Shown: positions 7,101-12,988 of the stretch, in pieces
How positions within the stretch are numbered: the stretch's first letter is position 1
Layout of the letters: every line of letters begins with the position of its first letter
Assembly (NCBI GenBank): GCA_024223125.1
Contig: JAAEOP010000646.1
Coordinates: forward strand, 1-23,149
Source of the DNA: Chloroflexota bacterium
Lineage (GTDB): Bacteria; Chloroflexota; Anaerolineae; Promineifilales; Promineifilaceae
Direction of reading: 5' to 3'
Length of the DNA: 23,149 bases
Made by a program: the position numbers and the translations under genes
The notes under the pieces: generated by a model
Told to the model about the DNA's origin: nothing
The model's input: only the letters and a program-made list of their open reading frames with translations
The model's database searches: none

Positions 7101-8257
7101 TAATGGCGGAAATACGTTACCGGCAGGGTAGGTTGGAAGAAGTTCACATTTTCACCAACCGAGTATTGTTGGATTTAAGAGATCATGCAAACCCCGATCA
7201 ATTGGCCCGGTCTTATATTTGGGCCGGTTGGGCGGCTGCTTCTCAACTGGATTATGTAACTGCGCTTGATTATTTGCATGATGGTGAGCGGATTTGCCAG
7301 GAAGTAGAAAATAATTACCTGTTAGCCCGTGTTTTAGAAGCGGTTAGTTTTGTGCGCTATTCACAGAAAGAACTGGAATTGTCTCTGAGAGCAATGCAGC
7401 AATGTGTCCAGTTGTCGCGTGAATTTAGCACGCCCATAAACCTGGGTACAGCCTTAAACAATGTTGGTTTTGTGCAGTTCACGTTAGGAAGATACGATGA
7501 GGCTGTTAGAACATATGATGAGGCTGTTTTGATTGGACGAGATAGTGGACGTAATTTGCTTGTGATGGCGCTGGCAAATAGGGCCGCAGCTCAGTCCCGA
7601 CTAGGGGATTTTCCTAAAGCTTTGCAGGATTTTGAAGAAGTTGTTGGGCTACTAGACATCATGAACTATCCCAGTCTGAAGGTTGAAACGTATCTTTTCT
7701 GGACCTTTGAATATAGCAGTGTGTTGGGTGAATGGGACGCTGTTCAAGAGAAACTGGCACGGGTAGAAGAAATAATTTCACAGCAACCAGAAAGTTATTT
7801 TGAAGAAAATGCGCGTTTATTGATTGGCTGGGGACAATTGAGATTGCACCAGGATGAAGTTCAGCAAGCTATTGATTTTTTGGAACGGGCGCTTGAATTG
7901 ATCCATGAAAAAGAGTTGCTGTGGTGGGAACCGATTGCGTATTACTTTTTAGGACTGGCTTTAATGGTTTTGAATCAACGGGAAAAAGCGCGTCTACAAT
8001 TGCTTGCCGGTTTGCAATCTGCGTCTGATTTGGGATGCCCAGATTATAAACCGCTCCTATTGTTGGCGCTGGCTAAACTTGAGCCGCCGGGTAAAGAGCA
8101 GCGCAATATCTTGCAAAGATGTTTGTTGGCTGCAGAGTTACGTGCTCGTTATGCTGACCGGATGATTTGTTTTCGGGAAGCAGGAGCTATTCTCGCTTCA
8201 TATGATGATCCATCTTCACAGCAATTAGGACGAAACTATCTGGCTCGTGTCGCCTGA
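4172..8257 (+). CDS. Tandem adenylate/guanylate cyclase - AAA ATPase - TPR regulator
   Basis: A 1361-aa multidomain protein with the layout of soluble adenylyl cyclase (sAC/ADCY10 type). Cyclase domain 1 (about 40-220) holds the metal-binding aspartates in FSDISGF (Asp47) and FYGDAM (Asp97) but lacks the catalytic Asn-Arg pair (TGTAVDEAAAAEKG). Domain 2 (about 268-445) lacks the first metal aspartate (SLFVQFAF) but keeps VVGDVVNLSAR with Asn396 and Arg400. The two halves therefore look complementary, giving one active site as a pseudo-heterodimer. An ATPase module follows: GPTGVGKS Walker A (496-503) and LLILLEGLHWAD Walker B (621-632, Glu at the usual first Asp). From about 870 to 1320 there are TPR-like helical repeats. 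It is probably cytosolic and makes a cyclic nucleotide in response to binding by the TPR/STAND part. Start ATG has no Shine-Dalgarno. Confidence 0.88.
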   Translation: MKTTLSTVQLNNLSAYMPLTLVNRVLADGLPLPGEPRLQAAAALFSDISGFTGMSEELASDGPRGAEELNRVLLTTFTAMIDVIHALGGSVSHFYGDAMSVYFPDEDGRAAQRALACAQLMQRLMLTSFDRVVTNRPSDKDPFFQLTIKIGVGYGTCQELLVGDAASNLEFVLTGTAVDEAAAAEKGAKSGQVMASHAVLTQAGLEAEADFTLFNPSQFETPVQWPPLNLAEYDPIAQTRLADVAPAFIHPALGRRLLAGSADSLAEHRPVTSLFVQFAFVGDDDPSSAIETAVMGRQLHDYYNWACGVVARFGQENGRVNRVLTGDKGNQLHIMFGAPVAPDAPEQAIRCALVLQREKPDFIAAQKIGLAAGKVFAAPVGSAMRCEYTVVGDVVNLSARLMQICPDGLIYTNRAAAERARQWLSFEQRPPVQVKGKQIAVTPFVPTGERLTTTQLRSYVGRWQRPLVGRDEERTALMGVMNQALAGRGQALALSGPTGVGKSRLMAVGIEHWLAYEGLGLLGVCYQHTADMPFSPWRAVWQAFFGLAPGMSLRSQVTAVMNQTLDLLPDCGDDLGLWAAALNLPIPQAASLANLTAEARQARLFALVRRCFVARSVRQPLLILLEGLHWADQASLTLLDELSGHLAEVAMIICIAYRPDTDLALSLLDNPICTQIEIAELSPLEARQLLLDLVGASELPPAVEQHLGLRDRDGRDSPVNPLFLEEAVRVMESAGVLQHNGRMRVNETLLGQVQVPDTIHGLLLARLDKLPVVERDLLQVASVIGRQFAAEPLTVLSSEPSQRLIVEMLDDLTEVEMTRLVTADPDWIFLFQHAMTHEVAYESLPFARRQMLHALIADWLLEESGENIRSLHAVLAYHFGRAGNDKKGLEYALKAAHDARDIFANREAIDLYTQAENHLLAMGEEDLWETAVELYLARANVKMSSGDLNGAYEDARQTVEQAAHHNAHNYLAEAYNLMAEIRYRQGRLEEVHIFTNRVLLDLRDHANPDQLARSYIWAGWAAASQLDYVTALDYLHDGERICQEVENNYLLARVLEAVSFVRYSQKELELSLRAMQQCVQLSREFSTPINLGTALNNVGFVQFTLGRYDEAVRTYDEAVLIGRDSGRNLLVMALANRAAAQSRLGDFPKALQDFEEVVGLLDIMNYPSLKVETYLFWTFEYSSVLGEWDAVQEKLARVEEIISQQPESYFEENARLLIGWGQLRLHQDEVQQAIDFLERALELIHEKELLWWEPIAYYFLGLALMVLNQREKARLQLLAGLQSASDLGCPDYKPLLLLALAKLEPPGKEQRNILQRCLLAAELRARYADRMICFREAGAILASYDDPSSQQLGRNYLARVA

Positions 8258-8285
8258 AATCAAAAACCAAAAGTAAGTATACGGG

Positions 8286-8342
8286 GCATTCCTGTGTAGG
8301 CAGGAATCCACACATCTGGATACCTGCCTTCGCGGGTATGAC
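8286..8342. repeat. REP-like palindromic repeat, copy 2
   Basis: A shorter relative of the repeat at 598-663, in the same orientation: cattcctgtgtaggcaggaa, then tggatacctgccttcgcggg and tatgac. It follows the cyclase gene stop by about 28 bp, again downstream of a + strand gene. Confidence 0.8.
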
Positions 8343-8371
8343 AGTCGAGAGGTAGCTGTATAGTTACAATC

Positions 8372-8395
8372 AAAAAACCCTGACAAAAACCAGGG
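8372..8395 (-). terminator. Intrinsic terminator of the NHLP-peptide gene
   Basis: Read on the minus strand, ccctg (8391-8395) pairs with caggg (8378-8382) around a short T-rich loop and is followed directly by six T (8372-8377). It lies 38 bp past the stop of the 71-aa peptide gene. Confidence 0.7.
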
Positions 8396-8432
8396 CTGTA
8401 AAGATAATTCTTTGTTGCGAATGGGTGAGGAT

Positions 8433-8648
8433 TTAGCCGGTTCCAGGCAAAAAACCTTTGGTGGAACGGCCGCCCAGAGTACCGGCAAAAGTGTCAAATG
8501 TATCCTCGTTCAAATCGGCCAGCATTTGGCGTTCTTTGTCGGTGACATTGTAATTTTTCAGGGCTTCATCGGGGTTTTTGAATAAAAGTTGACGAAATGT
8601 TTCATCTTTTGCGGCGCGGTCTACAACCTGTTCTAATGCTTCTGACAT
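8433..8648 (-). CDS. NHLP-clan leader peptide (putative RiPP precursor)
   Basis: A 71-aa peptide. Residues 1-50 form the helical leader typical of the nitrile-hydratase-leader (NHLP) clan: EQVVDRAAKDETFRQLLF, NPDEALKNYNVTDKERQML. After FAGTLGG comes RSTKGFLPGTG, so a double-glycine cut would release an 11-residue core. By memory it is closest to the Os1348 or Franean1_4349 families, which are common in Chloroflexota and whose modifications are poorly known; I cannot separate the two here. The core has Ser and Thr but no Cys, which excludes thioether lanthionines. No maturase, peptidase or lanthipeptide enzyme is in the window, and the nearby ABC transporter lacks a peptidase domain. AGGAGGC six bases before the ATG is one of the best ribosome sites in the window. 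It has its own promoter and terminator. Confidence 0.75.
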   Translation of the reverse strand: MSEALEQVVDRAAKDETFRQLLFKNPDEALKNYNVTDKERQMLADLNEDTFDTFAGTLGGRSTKGFLPGTG

Positions 8649-8720
8649 AGGTGCCTCCTAAATTATTTAATAATTACCGGTACTGCTGGCATGTAAGGGT
8701 TTTAGTTCCATTGTCTCTTT

Positions 8721-8749
8721 AGTATGGAATTGTCACGGCCGTTTGTCAA
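8721..8749 (-). promoter_or_regulatory. Promoter of the NHLP-peptide gene
   Basis: On the minus strand a perfect TTGACA -35 (8744-8749) is followed by a 17-bp spacer and CATACT (-10, 8721-8726). The spacer contains one ACGGCCGT palindrome. The predicted start at about 8714 gives a 65-base leader. The fadR promoter at 15386-15414 has the same hexamers and the same spacing. Confidence 0.7.
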
Positions 8750-8758
8750 TCTGTTCCC

Positions 8759-8971
8759 TCAATTCATGTTCTTTAATACGATGGGGTCTGGCTGGGGGTT
8801 GCAAACGCCGCACCATACGGCTCCAGCGACGACAATGGCTTTGTACTCATTTTTTGTGGTGCGGTAAGTGTGGATAATGTATGGTTTTTCCTGGGTGTGC
8901 GTTTTGCAAATGGCGCGGCCGCAAAATTTGCAGTTCGCGTGCGACGGCCGTTCACAATGCCAACATTCCAT
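8759..8971 (-). CDS. Small zinc-ribbon protein, last gene of the ABC operon
   Basis: A 70-aa protein with eight likely zinc ligands: C3xxC6, C14xxC17, C22xxH25 and C54xxC57. The N-terminal part (ECWHCERPSHANCKFCGRAI) resembles small B-box/AN1-like zinc fingers, and the protein may bind two zinc ions. Its function is unknown; such fingers usually mediate protein contacts. It follows the permease gene by 5 bp, and its Shine-Dalgarno (GGAG) overlaps the permease's last codon and stop, so translation is probably coupled. The organisation suggests it is made with the transporter. Confidence 0.75.
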   Translation of the reverse strand: MECWHCERPSHANCKFCGRAICKTHTQEKPYIIHTYRTTKNEYKAIVVAGAVWCGVCNPQPDPIVLKNMN

Positions 8972-8976
8972 AATCT

Positions 8977-9798
8977 CTACTCCGTAAAAAACAAATCTTT
9001 ATTGGCAAACAAGTCGGCCGCCAACATATAGAGAATGGCTGCGTAAAGCAGCAAAATGGCCGGGGCCAACGCCTGTGCTGTGGTAAAGGTTCCGTTTGCC
9101 GTCGCTTCAGCAATTGCCTGAAAGGGCCAGAATAATAAACTAAACAAGCGGCCGATGATGTTACTATTGTTGTTGTTCAAGGTAGCAGAATAATTGGCTA
9201 TCATTTCACCAGTCCCCAGCCAACCTTGATTGCTGGCAAAGCGGTTGAGGCTGGTGAGTATGTTGCGGACATTGTTGTTGGTAATGCCTTGAGCAAACAG
9301 CATAATGGCTAACACACCAAAAAGATAGACTCGTGACCAGCCAGAAGAGATAAGATCTGTGGCGTGTAAGGCTAACACGGCCGTAATAATCACCAATGAA
9401 GTCCATATCGGGGGAATCTCGATAAGACGGCTGAAAGTTAATTCTGGGCCGTTAAACAAGGCCAACAGCGCCAACCCCATTTGCAAGATAAAGGTAACAA
9501 GGAGGGTGCTGAGGAAGACGGCCGTCATATATTCCACCCGGCTCGGCAGCCGTACCAGCCAGGGATAATTTTCCGCCTGATTAGCCCGTGTGCTAATGGT
9601 TAAGGTCACCAGGAAAGCCATGCCGGCCCCAAAAACCCCAATGACCAAAATATAATAGGCTGCATCTGGCGTTTGCTGCCGAGGATTAAACAGTAGCAGC
9701 CAAAAAGCCAGGGTCAAAATCACATAAAGCAAACCGGCCAAAGAGCGAAAAAGCCGCTGCGTAAAATAGCGGGTCAGCGCCCAAATACGTTGCATCAT
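8977..9798 (-). CDS. ABC-2 type transporter permease
   Basis: A 273-aa integral membrane protein with about six hydrophobic segments, including the N-terminal LLYVILTLAFWLLLF and the C-terminal LAPAILLLYAAILYMLAAD. It shows the general ABC-2 exporter plan with no soluble domain. The start overlaps the ATPase gene by four bases (ATGA at 9795-9798), the usual sign of a two-gene transporter. Substrate cannot be told from the sequence; the small size and single permease suggest a half-transporter that would form a dimer. An asparagine-rich loop (NNNNSN) lies near residue 210. Confidence 0.82.
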   Translation of the reverse strand: MMQRIWALTRYFTQRLFRSLAGLLYVILTLAFWLLLFNPRQQTPDAAYYILVIGVFGAGMAFLVTLTISTRANQAENYPWLVRLPSRVEYMTAVFLSTLLVTFILQMGLALLALFNGPELTFSRLIEIPPIWTSLVIITAVLALHATDLISSGWSRVYLFGVLAIMLFAQGITNNNVRNILTSLNRFASNQGWLGTGEMIANYSATLNNNNSNIIGRLFSLLFWPFQAIAEATANGTFTTAQALAPAILLLYAAILYMLAADLFANKDLFFTE

Positions 9799-10673
9799 CG
9801 AATTGCCTCGGCATAAATCTCAGCCAGCGTAATATGCTTTTGCTCCACCCGTATCACATCATAACCAGCCCTCAGCACCATCGCCAAAATATTCCGGCGT
9901 AGCCGCATCGCTCCGTGGCGTAAGATGATAGCTCGCCCTTCCACCTGAATATCCGGGTGTAAGGCAACCAATTCGGCCAGCAAAATCGAGCTGGTTATTT
10001 CCCGGCTGGTTTCGATTAAATTGTGGGGGCTGACGGTCAGAGCATCTACCATACTGCTTTGATAATGAATTTGGCCGTGATTCAAAATGACCAGATGGGT
10101 GCAAACCTGGGTGATTTCATTCAGTTGGTGGGAACTTAATACAATTGTTTTACCGGCGGCGTGCAAGGCTTGGATACGGCTTTGCATATCTGTTTGCCCG
10201 GTGGGGTCCAGCCCGTTCGATGGTTCATCTAGCAGTAATAGAGAAGGGTTGCCAATCAATACCTGGGCCAGACCAATACGTTGCCGCATCCCTTTGGAGC
10301 AGGTGCCGATTTTGTTGTTGGCCGCCTGTTGTAAATCTACCAAAGCCAGACTTTGGGCTACAACCGGGGAAATGTTTTGTCGAGGGATACCGCTTAAATT
10401 GGCAACTGTTTCCAGATATTGTTGAATACGTAAATGGTTGGGGAAAAGCAGGCGGTCACTTTTGTAACCGATGGTGGGCCAGTCGCCGTTTAACGGCCGT
10501 ATCTGCCCCTTATCTGGCTGCAAAATTCCGGCAATCAACTTAAACAAAGTCGTTTTACCGGCTCCATTAGGCCCAAGCAACCCCACAACTTCGCCACGCG
10601 GTATGGTAAAAGAAACGTTGTCTATTGCCGTCAGGTTGTAGAAGTTTTTAGTGACATTCCTGATTTCTATCAC
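9795..10673 (-). CDS. ABC transporter ATP-binding protein
   Basis: A 292-aa ABC ATPase that powers the adjacent permease. Walker A is GPNGAGKT (34-41), the signature is the divergent CSKGM (125-129, in place of LSGGQ), Walker B is LLLLDEP (145-151), and the switch histidine lies in VLSSHQL (about 180). After about residue 220 there is an extra C-terminal domain of about 70 residues, as in CcmA/NatA-type exporters. The start is GTG at 10671-10673, with the first residues MIEIRNVTKNFYN matching the family. A weak AAGG lies upstream, and the predicted promoter gives a very short leader. Confidence 0.92.
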   Translation of the reverse strand: MIEIRNVTKNFYNLTAIDNVSFTIPRGEVVGLLGPNGAGKTTLFKLIAGILQPDKGQIRPLNGDWPTIGYKSDRLLFPNHLRIQQYLETVANLSGIPRQNISPVVAQSLALVDLQQAANNKIGTCSKGMRQRIGLAQVLIGNPSLLLLDEPSNGLDPTGQTDMQSRIQALHAAGKTIVLSSHQLNEITQVCTHLVILNHGQIHYQSSMVDALTVSPHNLIETSREITSSILLAELVALHPDIQVEGRAIILRHGAMRLRRNILAMVLRAGYDVIRVEQKHITLAEIYAEAIR

Positions 10674-10686
10674 GCGATAACCTTAT

Positions 10687-10714
10687 CTTATAGTTGAATT
10701 TACAGCGACGACAA
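10687..10714 (-). promoter_or_regulatory. Probable promoter of the ABC operon
   Basis: On the minus strand TTGTCG (10709-10714), a 16-bp spacer and TATAAG (10687-10692) precede the GTG start by 13 bases, so the mRNA leader would be about six bases. The 82-bp gap is also bracketed by 9-bp inverted repeats, cgataacct (10675-10683) and aggttatcg (10753-10761), which could fold the region. Confidence 0.5.
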
Positions 10715-10755
10715 GTTTACCACAGCCAGCACAGGCGGCAATTTGCAGAAATAGG

Positions 10756-12531
10756 TTATCGTCGCTTTTTAAGGTTTATTAACAGGAGCAGCAGCAAGGT
10801 TAATCCAGTCAGAACGGTGATGGTAGCCAGGAAGGTTTTGCGGCCGGTGGGGTGATGGATGGTCACGCCTGCAGTGAGCGAAGCCGAAGTGGCCGTTTCT
10901 ACTTCTGTTTCTTTAATCAGGTTATGCCAATCTGGAATTTCATCGAGCGGTGGTAGATTGTAGCAGCGCTGCCAAAGGGTGGTATAGACGGCTTCTTCGG
11001 CCGTCCAACGCGCTTCATCCCAACCCAATTCTTGACGACAAATTTCAGCAATGCGGGGCAGTTCTGTTTGTCCTCCTTGTGGCAGCAGCAGTCCCAATCG
11101 CACCCGGCGCAGCAGCAAATCATCCAGATGGATAACCCCCTCGGCACGAGCGGCCCACCGTATCTCTGCCCATAAAACTGGTGATTGGGCGATGGGTTCC
11201 AATTCGCCGGGCTGGGCAGCGGCAATAAGCGCCGGAGCGTCGCTCCCATATCGGCCCAGCAGACGGCGGCGGATGTTTGCAGCCAACCCATCTGCCCCTG
11301 GTAAGGAAGTGGGTGCGGGGTACAGAATGGGCGCTTTTTCATTGATGGGTGGCATCTGTGGTAGGTCGGATTGGATGGCTTGCAGGGCGTCTCGAGCGAT
11401 AATGCGGAACGTTGTTAGCTTGCCCCCGGTGACAGTTAACAAACCCTTTTCCACCAATACTACATGGTCGCGGGATTCTTCAGATGGGTCTAATTTACCC
11501 GTGCCGATGACTGGTCGAATACCGGCAAAGGTAGCAATAATGTCCTCTACCTGAATGTTGAGCGAGGGGAATTCGGATGCTACGGCGGCCATTAAATAAG
11601 CCACTTCAGTCGCTGAAATGCACGGTTCGGCCTGTAGATCAGAATGATGGTCTACATCGGTAGTACCCACGATTGTGGTTCCTTCCCAGGGGAAGATCAT
11701 AACTGGGCGCTGATCAATGGGATGGAGGAAGGTGACAACCTGGGCGACGGGCAGCCGCCAGTTGGAAAAGATGAGGTGGCTGCCGCGCAACGGCCGTATC
11801 TTGGCCTCCCCGCCTACCTGTGCCCGCAATTCATCGGCCCAGGTTCCAGTGGCATTGATAACCACTTTGGCCTGGACGGCCGTTGACTGACCTGTTTCCT
11901 GGTCTGCCAACATAACGCCACAAACACGGCCGTTATCATCCCGCAGCAGTTCTTGGGCAGCCGTGTAGTTGAGAGCCTGGATATGGCCGCGACCATGTGC
12001 CACCGCTTCCCGAATCAATCGTAAAACCAGACGGGCGTCATCCGTTTGCGCGTCACGGTATTGAAAGCCCCCCTTTAAGCCTTCAAATTCAATGTGGGGG
12101 GCAAACATCTGGAAATCGGCTGCGCTATAATATTTATGGCTCCATTGCAACGCCAGTAAATCGTAAATGGATAACCCGGCGCGATAAACCAGCCGCCCAA
12201 TTTTGTCTCGTTTATAGGTAGCCAGTAGAAAACCAATCGGCTCTACCAAACCGGGGCCGTCGTTTAGCAGATGTTCCCGTTCATGAACGGATTCTCTTGT
12301 CAGGCCAATCTGCCCTTCTTTGAGGTAGCGCAGCCCGCCATGCACAAACTTGGAGGAGCGGCTGGACGTACCCCAGCCAAAATCTCGTTGATCAACCAGC
12401 AATGCTTTTAGCCCTAAATGAGACGCTTCGCGCAAAATGCCGGCGCCGGTAATGCCGCCGCCTACAATAAGTAAATCCCACTCCTGATCAAGTTGTGACC
12501 AAATTTCCGATCGCCAGTTTTGTTGCCACAT
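10756..12531 (-). CDS. glpD: Glycerol-3-phosphate dehydrogenase (FAD, GlpD/GlpA family) with C-terminal TM anchor
   Basis: A 591-aa flavoenzyme that oxidises sn-glycerol 3-phosphate to DHAP and passes electrons to the quinone pool. The FAD-binding motif is VGGGITGAG (23-31), followed by GTSSRSSKFVHGGLRYL and FPWEGTTIVGTTDVDHHSD, all hallmarks of the family; a helical GlpD C-terminal domain occupies about 380-520. The family normally associates with the membrane as a peripheral enzyme. Here a serine/threonine-rich linker is followed by a clear transmembrane helix (TFLATITVLTGLTLLLLLLI, about 566-585) and the positive tail NLKKRR. That makes it a tail-anchored form. GAGG lies about ten bases before the ATG. 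It shares direction with the AGPS-like gene, but a 457-bp stretch with two mobile or repeat elements separates them. Confidence 0.9.
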   Translation of the reverse strand: MWQQNWRSEIWSQLDQEWDLLIVGGGITGAGILREASHLGLKALLVDQRDFGWGTSSRSSKFVHGGLRYLKEGQIGLTRESVHEREHLLNDGPGLVEPIGFLLATYKRDKIGRLVYRAGLSIYDLLALQWSHKYYSAADFQMFAPHIEFEGLKGGFQYRDAQTDDARLVLRLIREAVAHGRGHIQALNYTAAQELLRDDNGRVCGVMLADQETGQSTAVQAKVVINATGTWADELRAQVGGEAKIRPLRGSHLIFSNWRLPVAQVVTFLHPIDQRPVMIFPWEGTTIVGTTDVDHHSDLQAEPCISATEVAYLMAAVASEFPSLNIQVEDIIATFAGIRPVIGTGKLDPSEESRDHVVLVEKGLLTVTGGKLTTFRIIARDALQAIQSDLPQMPPINEKAPILYPAPTSLPGADGLAANIRRRLLGRYGSDAPALIAAAQPGELEPIAQSPVLWAEIRWAARAEGVIHLDDLLLRRVRLGLLLPQGGQTELPRIAEICRQELGWDEARWTAEEAVYTTLWQRCYNLPPLDEIPDWHNLIKETEVETATSASLTAGVTIHHPTGRKTFLATITVLTGLTLLLLLLINLKKRR

Positions 12532-12623
12532 AGTTCAAAAACCTCGTTTCTCATTTTCAGGGAGACTACAACAAATTTAAGTCAGGAACAGATTGACTTT
12601 CTCTCTGGGAAAATCTTTTTTTG

Positions 12624-12718
12624 GTAACCATTCAAGTGCCCGGCACTTCATTACCAAATCTACTGGAGTAGCACACTCGTTTATAAGTGCCGGGCACCTT
12701 GGGGGAGTGAATGATTAC
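12624..12718 (-). mobile_element. 95-bp MITE-like element, copy 2, with perfect 8-bp target-site duplication
   Basis: Same 95-bp length as the copy at 2533-2627, opposite orientation, and differing from it at only a few positions. Flanks are identical: tttttttg at 12616-12623 and 12719-12726. The terminal inverted repeats begin gtaaccattca on one side and gtaatcattca on the other. Two arms built on aagtgccgggcac fold the element into one large hairpin, and a ctact-cc-agtag dyad lies in its middle. It sits between glpD and the AGPS-like gene. Confidence 0.85.
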
Positions 12719-12793
12719 TTTTTTTGTGTAATGGTCAAAAGTTAGTCGTGATTTCCATATCGCGTAGTCTGATGCGAAGGCGCTTTCGCGTCT

Positions 12794-12924
12794 ACAATTG
12801 ATTCTTGACCATAAGTGTTAACTTAAGCGAAGACCTCGCAGGTTTTAACGCAAAACCTCAGAGGGGCGTAGATCATTTTGGAAACCTGCGAGGTCTTAAG
12901 TTAACGACAATGGATTCTTGACCA
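12794..12924. repeat. Nested inverted repeat flanked by 18-bp direct repeats
   Basis: Direct repeats at 12794-12811 and 12907-12924 match at 17 of 18 positions (acaat, then t or g, then gattcttgacca). Between them an inverted repeat pairs gttaacttaag-agacctcgcaggttt (12818-12845, with a four-base interruption) with aaacctgcgaggtcttaagt and taac (12882-12904). A smaller dyad, aggtttt-aacgc-aaaacct, lies inside. It may be a second non-autonomous element or its remains. The rest of 12719-12988 shows only a small gcgaa...ttcgc hairpin near 12775. Confidence 0.65.
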
Positions 12925-12988
12925 GTACAAAAAATCTATTATTGACTCCAATCTGCTGTAGTCATTGATGCAGAAAAAATTAATCCTG

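Noticed and set aside
12774..12790. gcgaa...ttcgc hairpin as a terminator
   Set aside because: The stem is short and no T-run follows on either strand.
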